64,000 bases of DNA from Zoroaster sp. YZ-2022 (taxonomy: Eukaryota; Echinodermata; Asteroidea; Forcipulatida; Zoroasteridae). Position numbers and translations under genes: made by a program. Location of the stretch: positions 4,278,001 to 4,342,000 of the forward strand of contig CM055823.1 of the NCBI GenBank assembly GCA_029582265.1, in the 5' to 3' direction. Positions 40,101 to 51,140 of the stretch are shown here, in pieces. The notes beneath the pieces were generated by a model, which worked only from the letters and a program-made list of their open reading frames with translations, was not told the origin of the DNA and made no database searches. How positions within the stretch are numbered: position 1 is the first letter of the stretch; each line of letters begins with the position of its first letter.

Positions 40101-40576
40101 CACAAGGAAATAAAGAGTGCTTCATAAAACATCAGATGTGGTTAATATTTCATATTTTTAAAATAAATTTATTATGAAATCATTTCTTAATATAAATGTG
40201 TACATCTATTTTAATAAAAAACAAAATGTAAAACTACTCTTTACTGTTTTTTCTAAGTATTTTTTTTTTTTTTTTTAATAATACATCTATTAACATTGTC
40301 AGATTTATTATACGGTTATAACGTCGGTTATCAGTACACAAGGAAATAAAGAGTGCTTCATAAAACATCAGATGTGGTTAATATTTCATATTTTTAAAAT
40401 AAATTTCTTATGAAATCATTTCTTAATATAAATGTGTACATCTATTTTAATAAAAAAACAAAATGTTAAACTACACTTTACTGTTTTTTCTAAGTCTTTA
40501 AAAAAATTTTTTTTTTTTAATAATACATCTATTAACCTTGTCAGATTTATTATACGGTTATAACATCGGTTATCAG
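40101..40576. repeat. Tandem duplication, 236-bp unit
   Basis: CACAAGGAAATAAAGAGTGC begins at 40101 and 40337. The two copies are about 96% identical by eye, differing mainly in poly-T length. AT-rich and non-coding. Confidence 0.95.
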
Positions 40577-40586
40577 TATATTTTAA

Positions 40587-41008
40587 AGGAACTGTATTGT
40601 TACGATCAACAGGGCATGGAATCGAAGCATGAAATGGCGTAGCTAGGGTCCAATTTTCAGGGGGGTAACTGGGGGTGCACCACTTTTTCTAGGGGAATGT
40701 CAATACTTGAACATTTTGTATCCTGCAGCCTCAAATGGGGACCTATTTTTTTTACAATTCTGAATAGGGGCACAGACCTCTGCAGGGGTACGTTCCCCTT
40801 GTCCCCCATAGTTATGCCACTGAATCGAAGAGCTAGTGAGTTTTAGATAAACTCAGTGATTGAAAATAATACCCCACATGATAAGATCATATTACTGTTG
40901 CTGCTGCATAAATGATCAGTAATTTTCAGTCACTGTATTCATCTTAAACTGGGACACCGAATCCATGCCCTATTGAAAGTCTGTTCTGATCATGACAATA
41001 CTGTCCCT
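40587..41008. mobile_element. MITE-A, split by a hAT MITE
   Basis: Left end AGGAACTGTATTGTTACGAT after TTAA (40583-40586), right end ATGACAATACTGTCCCTT followed by a mutated TCAA. Confidence 0.85.
40628..40822. mobile_element. hAT MITE (TGGCGTAGCTAGGG), nested in MITE-A
   Basis: Perfect 8-bp duplication AATCGAAG at 40620-40627 and 40823-40830. Ends CATGAAATGGCGTAGCTAGG / ATAGTTATGCCACTG, the classic CAGTGGCGTAGC-like hAT terminus. Confidence 0.88.
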
Positions 41009-41280
41009 TCAAGACAAAATGAATCAGCCTCGATTGAGTCAAGTGGATTTCTATGGTAGAAAAATAAACAAATAAACAAGATGACTGCCCTACATGTACC
41101 GTAAAAAATTTCTCTAACAATCAAATTTTAAATTGGTATCCGAGTCTGAAATTATCCCATATCAACTATTTCAGTTATTGTGTTCATCATTACAACATTA
41201 CTGCTTCTTTTAAGCAATGACTTTTTACCATAATGTTTTAGTGTCTAAATGTGTCAAGTCAAAGGTCGTTAGTGTTTGTG

Positions 41281-41512
41281 GAATAGTCTTCCGAGTGCTG
41301 TGAGAAATGCGCCCTCTATCGGTTCTTTAAAATCTAGGCTCAAGACCTTTTTATTTAACTGATTCTTTTTTGCCTTGCATTGAATTTTTTGTTTTTTGTT
41401 GTTTAAATTGCTTTAACCTAAATGCTAATTATGTACAGCGCTTAGAAACATTGTTTTAGCACTTTATAAATGCACTTTATTATTATTATTATTATTATTA
41501 TCAAAAGTCTAT
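41281..41512 (+). mobile_element. 5'-truncated LINE 3' end
   Basis: The frame at 41281-41364 encodes WNSLPSAVRNAPSIGSLKSR then LKTFLFN and stop, the typical C-terminus of a non-LTR reverse transcriptase ORF. The 3' region ends in GCACTTTATAAATGCAC and (TTA)n. Confidence 0.78.
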
Positions 41513-41910
41513 ACCGATAACCTACAATATGAAGTCAACTTGAAAGAGCTGCTTACCAGCGAAATAAAGTTTTGTCAGGTTACCAGCCAAACTTTCATAC
41601 CGAATGTACAGCCCTGGGCTGGTTGTCTGTTTTATATTGCTGAACAAAAATATTTTCTAAGCAATTTTTGTTCTACAAATATATCCCTGGTGTGACCATG
41701 GTGTGATGTGACACACACCTTTCCTGTTGCCAGCTGCATGGATGGCAAGTACTGATAGCGCATATCGTAGTTGAATAGGCATCTTTCCCTTTCCAATACA
41801 TTCTGCTCTGTATGTATCCTTCACTTAACATTTTATTGATTACATTAACATAAATGGGTTACAACTGAGGTAAATTTTTATAATTGTCAAATACTCTTGA
41901 TATCCAGTCT

Positions 41911-42240
41911 TCGTGTGCTATAGTCGAGCGGTTTAGTGCATCTGATTCGTGATTTGATGGCTGAGTCGTTAGAATGTGGGTTCGAATCCTGGCTGCAACC
42001 ACGGTGCTTGTGTCCTTCAGCAAGACACTTTACCATAAGTGCTTCTCTCCACCCAGGAGTAAATGGGTACCTGTGAGGGCAGAGGTGGTTGTTGTGTTTG
42101 ATTAGCCCTAACAGCGCTAAATGAGCTGTGTACTCCACAGGGAGCTGAGATGGTTTCAGGAATGATTGATTTATGAGCCTGATGACCAGGGGTAATAAAG
42201 CGCATAGGGACCTCACAGTGATATGTGCTATATCAGAATT
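41911..42240 (+). mobile_element. tRNA-derived SINE, type 2
   Basis: Head GTCGAGCGGTTTAGTGCATC, B box GGTTCGAATCC, full body. The 3' end is abbreviated (ATATGTGCTATATCAGAATT). Confidence 0.88.
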
Positions 42241-42446
42241 GTTCGGGCTTATTCATGCTTTCATTTGCTTCGTTTCAATCATTTTCCAGCTAGCATAGGT
42301 ATCGGTCAGTTGGAGGATATTCACTTTAAGGGTACCGGTATATTCTGAGGGGGTAAGCAGGTTGTGATGGGTGCTCAGGCTGTGGTGGGTATCTTGGGTA
42401 TGCAGAATAGGTGTGGTAGGCCGTCATTTCCAATTCAACAAGACAG

Positions 42447-42674
42447 TTATTTAGGGTACGGATACCCTCCTGGGTATGGGTATGTGGGTGCTGATGGGTA
42501 TGCGGGTGCTGATGGGTATGCAGGTGGTGGGGGTGTAGGCTGCTGTGGATACATGTACCCAGGTTGTGGTGGGTATCCTGGGTATGCAGGCTGGGTACCA
42601 GGGTAGGCTTGCTGTGGTGGTGGGACCTGACCTGTCGGATAGGGGTAACCAGCTGGCTGCTGTACCGGAGGTAC
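42447..42674 (-). CDS. His/Gly/Tyr/Pro-rich gene exon 3 (residues 84-158 and stop)
   Basis: Acceptor ATTAATAG|GTA, stop TAA at 42449-42447. Pro about a third and Tyr about a sixth of residues, in YP(S/G/P) steps. Confidence 0.85.
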   Translation of the reverse strand, partial: VPPVQQPAGYPYPTGQVPPPQQAYPGTQPAYPGYPPQPGYMYPQQPTPPPPAYPSAPAYPSAPTYPYPGGYPYPK

Positions 42675-43616
42675 CTATTAATCAGAAAACAAAATATAAA
42701 ATAATAAGTCGGTTTTTACAAATACGACATTTCAATCTGAAAATTACATAAAAATGGCATTCTTAAGACAACTTAGGATATTACAACATTCATCTGAATA
42801 TGGAAAAAGTGGCCAATAATGGTGGAAAACTCGGACCATATGTGATAAAATTATTTAAAAAAATTAAATCGCTCTGTGTGCATTCATTTACTCGAATTTT
42901 ACATAAACATTCAATTGTTATATTAAATCTGATTTTAATTCAGCGGTCAGCTGCCACGATTTGTTTAATAAACCAATATTGTATTTAAAATAATAATGAA
43001 ATAATAATGAAACAACCCATTCAGGCCACTCTAAGCTATTAGCTGTTGCCAGTGGCCTCCTATGGTTACCCTTCTGTGCACTGTCACACCACTGAGGTTG
43101 CAGGGTAAGGTGGTCTCCCATCGATACATTGTAGGCCATACTAATATGTTCAAACATTTACAGTGGCCTTGGGTGGCCAGTTGATTTTGTAAGATTACTT
43201 GGAAAGACAGCAGGCTTATACATGTATGTACTGAAGGTTGCTCAAGAACAGAATTTTGTGGATCGGAGTGGCCTCCATGTGTAGGAGGGTTAATAAAATA
43301 AAGACCGAATGGTGTTTAAAATATTCAAATACGTAGTACACTCTTAAAACTAAAGTGTTGAATCAACCATATATGAGTTCGGTGAGTGACACACTTTATA
43401 AAATTAAATTTAACTCAAATAAAGTGATGAACTAACACATAGTCAAGTTATGTCTAACTTTATCAATGTTAGTTCAACACTTTTAAAAGTTAAATTCATC
43501 TTTATAAAGAGTTGTCACTGACCGAACTCTTTAAAATGTTGATTCAACACTTTAGTTTTCAGAGTGTAATCGCAACTTATCCAACGCTCATGTTATCTTA
43601 GATATATTGTAAAATG

Positions 43617-43655
<39 letters not shown>

Positions 43656-46241
43656 AATAAATAAAATAAATAAATAAATAAATAGGTACAAAGAAAACTA
43701 AGGATTCCAATTTAAAAATAGAAAAAAACAACTTGTGATTTATTTCGGCAACACACATTATGAGAGCTGATATGCCACCCAGTGGCGGTTCCAGGAAGGG
43801 GAACGGCTTGTGGGATGATGCCCTTAGCCCATTTATCCCTCCTTAGCCCACTACATTGCCCCTCCTACTGCACACAAAACCCATTTAAGTCCACCCCGCT
43901 ATGTTTGTCTGGAGAGGGGCTTGGGGGATGAAACCCTCAGCCCATTTTAGCCCTCCTTAGCCCACTACATTGCCCCCCTACTGCACACAAATCCCATTTA
44001 AGCCCGCCCCGCTGGAAAACAATATGCATGTATTTACTTACATGAACATGTACAACGTTTGGTTGTTCCCTCGTGCCAGCTGCTGCTCCAAGAGCAGCTC
44101 CTACGGCTAAGCCTGCAACCATCCCACCTACTCCAGGTCCGTGGTGATGATGGTGATCATGACCGAAGATACCATGGTGGTCATGGCCGTGAGGCTTTGG
44201 AGTAAAAATCAAATCAATTTCATTATTAACTGTTTAGACAGTTTTCTTTTTTTTGTTGGTTTTGATTTTTGTTTTTTGTTTGTTTGTTTGTTTTTGTTTG
44301 TGTTTTGTTTACGATGGTTTCACATAGTTTATGACATGAATATTTATTGTCTACATGTATATATGTCTATATAAGGACATACAATGTTTTTGTGAATTTC
44401 GATCTGCTTGCGATGTAGTTGGGCAGACAAAACCGCAATTACAGTTTTGTCTTTGGAAATTTCATAAATCGTCCCTAATTTGCCATAGTGACCAATCCGA
44501 CTTTTTTCAATTTTACGTTTTCCTGCCCATTAGTACATTCAGGAAGAGACCTACATGTACCATTGTATCTACTCCGCATGCATGTATTCCTTACAGTTTT
44601 GGAGATAGAACATGCATTCAAATGACGAATGCTCTAACTGGCTATTTTTGTAATTTGGCAAAGTGACCAATACCGCATTGGTCACTATGCCAACTTAATT
44701 CGGGATTGGTCACTATGGCAAATTAGGGACGAATTTTCATAATTTTATAATTGTAATAATTTAAAATAAATTAAATGTTTTTATTCCAAACATATAGGCG
44801 GAGGAGTTAAGATGTGTGAGGTTCCGGGGTGGTCGTTGGAATTAGACATTTTACCCCCCCCCCCCCCCGACACTGCCACCACAAACTTTTGACAACACAT
44901 TTGCGCGACTGAAGATAATCCGGTATCAAATAAAATTATTTGATCTTACTACACATGTATTTCCAAATTTAACAATTTATAAAATTCCAAATTCTTCCAA
45001 GTTCCTTGGACGTCTGGTTATTATTTTGTTTCTCAAATAGTTAACAATTGTGTTTTTATGTTTAGGTAGACATTTGTGACCCAAAATCACACTGAAAGTG
45101 AAATAAAATGATTGAATTTTGGGTTAGTAAGATGTAATTTCAATCGCCAATATTTTGTTTTAATGTTGTTCAGAATGTTGGTTCGAATCCTGGCTGTGAC
45201 TGTGGTGCTTGTGTCCTTCAACAAGACACTTTACCGTAATTGCTTTTCTTAACCCATGAGTAAATAGGTACACTGTACATGTGAGGGCAGAGTTGGTTGT
45301 TGTGTTTGATTAGCCCTACACTGCAAAAATGGTGTTTAGAATTTAAACACATTTCTAAATACTTAGCTTGTACTCACTTTTTCCACTTCGTTTAGCCTAA
45401 AACATGTTCAGATTGTCTTCTTTCTGTGATGTGTTTGAATGCTAAAAACCGTATGAACAGGTGTCAAAAAGCTAAGCACGTTTAACTTTGTGACATGTAC
45501 AGAGGATGGCTGTTTAGCATTTAAATGCATTCCTAAACGCGTTTATTTTGCCTGTGTTTAAATTCTAAACACCATTTTACAGTGTAAAAACATATGCACT
45601 AGTAAAGTAGACTAGTATAGAATTACTGTTGGGCAAACACGGTCAACATATATAGACAACAGGTTACAGTTGGTTTACCATTGCCCAATGTTGGATAATT
45701 TTTGGCCAAAATATGTTATTGTTAACAGTTGTGGTAAATACTGACCAATTCTGGGAGAAATAACCTTTCCCAAGTAAGGGCCAACCCTAATTGCCTAACG
45801 TTTTTACAGTGTAGCACTAGCATGTACATGCATAGGTACATGTATTGTATGTGTACCTAAAATGGCAGCAGGGTCCAGGGAGCTGTGATGGTTTCAGGAA
45901 TGATTTATGCGCATGATGAGCCATGGGGTAACAATGTACAGCACATTGATCTAGTTGCTAGGATATGTGCGCTTAAAAATCGTGTATTTACTATAATTAT
46001 TACGTCTTATTACTCTTACTCTTAGGCCTAATCAAAACATGGAGGACGGAAGTTTTCATGCAATGCCAATGGTCTGATTATGGCGTACCTACTTAATATA
46101 TACTTCCTCCATGGTCAAACATGTCAAAATAATATTTTTACTCACATGTCCGCCACCAAAACCCCCGTGGTGACCAAAGCCTCCGTGGTGACCAAAGCCT
46201 CCGTGGTGACCAAAGCCTCCATGTCCGTGTCCGTGGCTCAT
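42447..46241 (-). CDS. His/Gly-rich, glycine-zipper, Tyr/Pro-rich protein, 158 aa, 3 exons
   Basis: Three exons with consensus borders, all phase 0, give 32 + 51 + 75 codons and a stop. N-terminus: GGFGHH repeated (residues 8-28). Middle: PHGHDHHGIFGHD and a HHHHH run, then a glycine/alanine hydrophobic stretch GVGGMVAGLAVGAALGAAAG that could insert in or pack on a membrane. C-terminus: XYP-rich tail (AYPGYPPQPGYMYP, repeated AYPSAP), ending GGYPYPK. No signal peptide. These parts resemble plant glycine/proline-rich 'A3' proteins but in the opposite order. The histidine clusters suggest metal binding (inference). Function unknown. A 1.9-kb intron 1 holds MITEs and a SINE. Confidence 0.85.
43010..43293. 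mobile_element. TTAA element of E3 type
   Basis: Matches 22973-23222 (CAACCCATTCAGGCC to GTGTAGGAGGG + TTAA at 43290-43293). The left TTAA/CCCTCC end is lost. In intron 2 of the His/Gly/Tyr/Pro-rich gene. Confidence 0.8.
43340..43568. mobile_element. TA-flanked MITE (CACTCTTAAAACTAAAGTG)
   Basis: Inverted ends ACTAAAGTGTTGAATCAAC / GTTGATTCAACACTTTAGT with inner GAGTTCGGTGAGTGAC / GTCACTGACCGAACTC. Flanked by TA. Confidence 0.87.
43613..43685. repeat. (AAAT)n microsatellite
   Basis: About 18 AAAT units with two interruptions. Confidence 0.97.
44042..44194 (-). CDS. His/Gly/Tyr/Pro-rich gene exon 2 (residues 33-83)
   Basis: Acceptor CTCCAAAG|CCT, donor CAT|GTAAGT. Encodes the His cluster and the GxxxG/alanine hydrophobic segment, then EQPNVVHVH. 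Confidence 0.86.
44467..44740. mobile_element. MITE (AATCGTCCCTAATTTGCC)
   Basis: About 35-bp inverted ends (CCTAATTTGCCATAGTGACC / GGTCACTATGGCAAATTAGG) plus an inner hairpin GTGACCAATACCGCATTGGT. In intron 1 of the His/Gly/Tyr/Pro-rich gene. Confidence 0.88.
45165..46005 (+). mobile_element. Type 2 SINE interrupted by about 0.5 kb of nested MITE
   Basis: The SINE starts GAATGTTGGTTCGAATCCTG and runs to GTGTTTGATTAGCCC at 45316. It resumes near 45855 with AAATGGCAGCAGGGTCC, through GGAGCTGTGATGGTTTCAGG to TGTGCGCTTAAAAATCGTG. The interruption holds the 45317-45587 MITE and a following element. Confidence 0.8.
45317..45587. mobile_element. TA-flanked MITE (CACTGCAAAAATGGTGTTT), nested
   Basis: Inverted ends AATGGTGTTTAGAATTTAAA / TTTAAATTCTAAACACCATT, bounded by TA CACTG / CAGTG TA. 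Next to it, 45625-45815 ends in TTTTTACAGTGTAG, a similar terminus. Confidence 0.85.
46146..46241 (-). CDS. His/Gly/Tyr/Pro-rich gene exon 1 (residues 1-32)
   Basis: Starts ATG at 46241-46239 and encodes MSHGHGHGGFGHHGGFGHH and further GGFGHH copies. The 18-bp DNA repeat matches the peptide repeat. Donor CAT|GTGAGT. Confidence 0.85.
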
Positions 46242-46471
46242 TTTGAGTAACTTATGCTAACGTTAATACACAAAATCGTTTAAAATTAATCCACTCCCTA
46301 TGCTAGCTTTAGTACTAAATAGACGTTGAAAGAATACTGACTGAATCATTGGGCAATACGCAAAATACGTCAGTAATTGTAAAGTCATATGACCTGCATG
46401 ACGTTGGCAATTGCGTCAATGGACTTTGCTTTGTATCTTAAGCATTGATAGAGGTATGCAAACAGAACAGT

Positions 46472-47159
46472 AGTCTTGGTGCAAGACGTTTACTTGTGAT
46501 TTGATAAACCAATCGCCGCTGCGGGCGCCATTCATTCCTGTCCACGGCCGCGCCACCTTGCCCTTGCGGGTGCACCCCACTAAATAAACTGCCATAGTAA
46601 ACAGTGCTAAATACAAAATATTCAAAAATCATTAAAAAATACTTAGAAGTCCCACAGTTTTTAAAACCAAAAGAAAAAATATTGATCGATATATAACCTT
46701 TTATATTCTTCTCTATTTACTTTCTAAAGTCCAGGTTTCCAGGGAGTTATTCTCATCCCAATGAAAACCACCCTCTACAGTAGTGAAAACGTCCACACTG
46801 AAAAGCAGCCATTTTGGAAAAAGGCCTTACGCTTGAAATCAAATTAGGACCACTTTTTCAGGGCCTAGTGTGTCCAAAATACTCACAGTTGGAAGCCAAG
46901 GACCCCCAGGTTATGATAGTGGGCCATTATTACACAATCCATCAAATGAATGGGCCTCAAATCTTTGTTTTTCAGAAAAATTTGAGGGCATACACTTTAT
47001 GATAAATAGCTCGGCGCATGAATTCCTCACTATTTAGTGGGGTGCACCCTTGCGGCTCTGATCTCCAAAATTGTATAGCGCCAACTACGGTGGGTGATTT
47101 ACGACTGGCGCGGGATCGTGTAACTAGGATCCGCATAATAACGGTCTTGCACCAAGACT
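46472..47159. mobile_element. TA-flanked element (GTCTTGGTGCAAGAC)
   Basis: Ends GTCTTGGTGCAAGACGTT / AACGGTCTTGCACCAAGAC with TA on both sides. A second inner inverted pair GGTGCACCCCACTAAATA / TATTTAGTGGGGTGCACCC. About 690 bp with no recognised protein. Lies 230 bp upstream of the His/Gly/Tyr/Pro-rich gene start. Confidence 0.85.
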
Positions 47160-47651
47160 AACAGAAGAGGGGCGAAGTTACCTGCAAAATAGACAATTTT
47201 GTGCTAAGCCTCTTTGAACAGACAACCAGCCAAAGTCTGTACATACTGTATGAACAATTGATTGGTAACCAACCAAAACCAGCTTAGCTCATTGTACTCA
47301 GTATAAGCTTTTATATATCTGCTTAGCATCGCCATGAAATAGCACTCCCACCCCCGGATGGGTGAATATATTACACAGAACAAATAAGATAAACAAATAA
47401 TACAAATTAAAAAAATATTACGTACGAACCAAGATAAATATGCGTCATGTAAAATATGGAACAAAACAAGTAATATCCTGAAATAGAACGCCATACGCAC
47501 AGTAATATTGAGTTATATTTAATATGTGTAGAGTCTTAAGGTAGAACACTGATAACCATAAAATTATCAAATTTAAAAAAACTCTCATCCAAAGTTGGTA
47601 TAAATTTCAGTCGTCCAGAGTAATGATTTCGTCTGAAATGCTTTCATCTGA

Positions 47652-48062
47652 CATTTTAACTATGCATTTTGTGCAAATTTTTTCTTAATCAAAATTAAAT
47701 CGTGTCTGCTTTATATGTACAAATCACATACTGTCTGCTCTATTCGAGTGTTTCAAATCCAAGAAGAGCACATGAAGTCAAATATAAAGACCAAGGTAGG
47801 CCTAATGTTTATTTGTTTACCAGCTGTTGCGTAGCGACGGAAAAATAATCAGTATCATTTTAAACACATATTTTATTATTATAATTTTTTTGTGGTTGAT
47901 GGTTTACTATAGATTTCGACACTTGTTGGTGAGGCTACAATTCATCTTCATGGTTCATTGGTCACTCTCTAGTTATCGTTGGTTGACTTGGCTGGATTTC
48001 TATTAGAAGTAAACAAAGCTTGTATGGTAAACGTACAACACAGCACAATATTCTTGTATAAT
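47652..48062 (-). pseudogene. Headless third copy of the lectin 5' flank
   Basis: From the ATG-equivalent at 47654-47652 rightward it matches the upstream regions of both lectin genes: CTGTCTGCTCTATT.GAGTGTTTCA, GAAGTCAAATATAAAGACCA, GTTATTTGTTTAC..GCTGTTGC and TAGCGACG. Downstream of the ATG the lectin sequence is absent; the frame reads MSDESISDEIITLDD and stops. Confidence 0.75.
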
Positions 48063-48407
48063 TTGACATTATACAGTCACTAAATTATATTCATAAATGT
48101 CCAAGATACTTTGGACAATATTATTGGACAAAATGTAATCACATGGGTGTGTATTAACGTAACCAATGGACTGGCTTATCAAAATCAGAGCAGTGCGTAT
48201 GTGACAGCTGTTTTGTGCAACGCGCGACGCGGATTTCAACCAATCAGAGTGACGAAGATTGGTATCACGCGCCCGACTCATGTAATTTGGAAGTGTTTCG
48301 TCTGTCCCCAAAACGTCAATTTGCCCATTTCTATTTGACTTAATGCCCCACACCGGTCATTAACCTGTGAGAAAGACGGCGCGACAAACTGTTATTTCCT
48401 TAATTTA

Positions 48408-48766
48408 GGCCGAGCGGTCTAGCTTACCGGACTCAAGTTCTGGTGTTAGCAGCAGAATGTGGGTTCGAATCCTGGCCGTGACACTTGTGTCCTTGAGCAA
48501 GACACTTAACCATAATTGCTTCTCTCCACCCAGGGGTTAAATGGGTACCTGTGAGGGCAGAGTTGGTTGATTAACCCTATATGCGCTGTAATGGCAGCAA
48601 TTGAGCTGTATACTCCCCAGGGAGCTGAGATGGTTTCAGGAATGATTTATAAGCCTTATGAGCCTTATGAGCAGGGGTAATAATATAATGCGCCTTGAGC
48701 ACCACTCAGTTGGTGGATACGTGCGCTATATAAGTCCACACATTATTATTATTATTATTATTACCG
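48408..48766 (+). mobile_element. tRNA-derived SINE, full-length type 1
   Basis: GGCCGAGCGGTCTAGCTTAC, B box GGTTCGAATCC, complete body and (ATT)n tail at 48743-48761. Nearly identical to 795-1135. Confidence 0.92.
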
Positions 48767-49308
48767 GTACGTTAGGTCACGGGACATCTTCAAAACACCT
48801 TCATTAACACATTCAAGACCACTGGATGAAGGGTAAGAGAAATTGGGTAAGGGGATGTATTTGGTTATATTTGGTGATTATGCCAACTGAGCCTCTCAAT
48901 GCCGACTGAGAACTACATTGGGGACGTCACCCCGCCCCCTTTTGGGCTCTACATTATTTAACTTGGAGGACACAGTGCCTTTGGTGGAACTCCCCCCCCC
49001 CCCGCAGGGGTACTACGCACCGCCACTGGGGCACACGACGACACCTACAGCGGAGGGGGAGCTGGAAGGGCGTGGCGGTGATGAAGACAACAAAGATGAC
49101 AACGCAACAGTGGATAATATTTCGTATAATTTTACCAAAACAGAAACAAGTGAAAATAGAAATGTATTAAACCAAACCAGTTTCATTATGGTGCAGTGCC
49201 ATAATAAGGCAATTTATTAAATAGTGAGCAAAAACAAAGATACATACACATTAATATATTAAATTATAAGAATAAATGCTACCCCCACCTTTGGCAAAAT
49301 ATGTTTTA

Positions 49309-49374
49309 ACCATGTATGACATGTCAGCCATGGATCAAGAGCAGATTGCTGCAGCTTGCTTACAGGGTATGTAA
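49309..49374 (+). CDS. Possible small first exon, unknown
   Basis: ATG TAT GAC ATG and on encodes YDMSAMDQEQIAAACLQ followed by ACAG|GGTATGT, a donor-like site. Unit 2 conserves the peptide (SDMSAMDQEQIAAV) but lacks the donor. No protein family recognised and no following exon found. Confidence 0.25.
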   Translation, partial: TMYDMSAMDQEQIAAACLQGM

Positions 49375-50001
49375 AATATTGGTAATTACCTAATCAAAAA
49401 ATAAACGATGTTTTCCCGTATTTTTTAGCAAAGAAAATTTAAGAGAAAACACGATCGACCACATAATTATACACATTTTCAAAACGTTGCCAGGGCGATA
49501 CATTTTTGGCTGCAAGAGTTTTTTGTAAATATTTTAAATGTTTTTCACACTTTTCTCAGGTAATTACCAAAAATAGGCAAATAGCAACAACAAAGCAGTT
49601 TGATTAAAAACACAGATTAATGCTGTTCCGGAGAATGTAGGAATCTTTGACCCCCCCCCCTTTCAAGGTTTCCTCGAGGGACCATGGCGATATTTTTAAC
49701 AAGACGACTTATATGTTATTTTATCAAAAAAGCACGATTCTGTACCAATAGGGCCATGTCAAGACTTTTATTATATTACAATAAATTCAAACAATCTCAT
49801 CAGTTGGACCCTCCCTTTTCAAAGAAGCTAGATCCGCCCCTTAGCACAAGCATTTCTTGTTAAACATGAATGCACGACGCTCCAAATTTATTTATAAACC
49901 GTTCTCTCCTGCTCTGACAATTTATCGATTTTTTTTACGTAGGTGGAAAAGGGAATAATAAGTAACAGGAGAAACATGGAGACCTGTGAATGAATGGTAA
50001 A

Positions 50002-50220
50002 AGAGGCAATATCGTCTCGACCAACAGGGCATGGAATCAGAGTGGTTGTTTTAGATTAACTCGGTGACTGAATATAATACCCCCACATGATCAGGTCCTT
50101 TATTACCGGTGCTGTTGCATAAATGAGCTAGTATTTTTCAGTCATTGTGTTCATCTTAAACTAGGACAAGGATTCCATGCCCTGCTGAAAGTCTACTATA
50201 ATTATGACAATACTGTCCCT
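50002..50220. mobile_element. MITE-A in duplicon 1
   Basis: AGAGGCAATATCGTCTCGAC / AATTATGACAATACTGTCCCT ends; right TTAA at 50221-50224, left decayed. Shared with unit 2, so it predates the duplication. Confidence 0.82.
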
Positions 50221-51140
50221 TTAAGTACAAGACTTATCTTCATTTTGATGACAGTTCACGGTCTTGTTATGATTGTGAGGACAAACTTCTGTTAGATGTC
50301 ACTGAGTGATACTGGGTGCCAAATTGTTGTTTCTTGAAACGAGAGGATGAAAACCATCTTATAAAAATAATACACGAAGATCTAAAACCACTGAAATTTG
50401 TGTCTGTAAATGGTGCAGATAAACTGCAATATGACTTTTGTAAGTCCAAATCATATTTTGGTAATGATCAAATAATCAAGTGTAGGCCTATAGCTCGTCT
50501 TTTCACAAAATAATTTCCAAATGTAAATAGTTCATTATTTAATTGGAAAAATATTTGAATGTGAAAAGATCAACAAAATATCAAAAAAGTGTTTTTAAAT
50601 CTTAAACGTTATTCTAATATCCTAAAATAGTAAATAATACGAAATATTCAGTAATATTTTTTTTGTGCAGAATGATATTAATGAACTTAAGTGCATTTCT
50701 TAACAATTAGAATTGTAATGTTGTTATTGTCAACGTGTGTGTCCTAGATACTGAGACATTAAGCATTAAACACGTTTGGTAAAATAAATTATATGTTAAA
50801 GATAATATCGCTCGTGTTTGGCTAAAACGACCCATAAAATAGAATTTATAAAGCGAACGAATTTTGAAAGATAATATCGTTGTTAAACGGGAGAATGAAA
50901 TTTGGATGTTGTGACCTATAAATAACAGCGATATTTCAAGCGCGCTTGATTCTGATTGACAGTCACGCTGGCCAATCAGAAGACTGCCCACGCTCTCGGC
51001 CTGTGTGGTCACGTGCAATCCAATGATTAAAACGCGGGATACTGCTTTTTATTCATTTGAGTTGTAATTTTACTGATTCTAATCTTTGACGATTTTGTTC
51101 GTTTAATGTCTCAAATGAAAGCTTACAACCCTAGAAAAAT

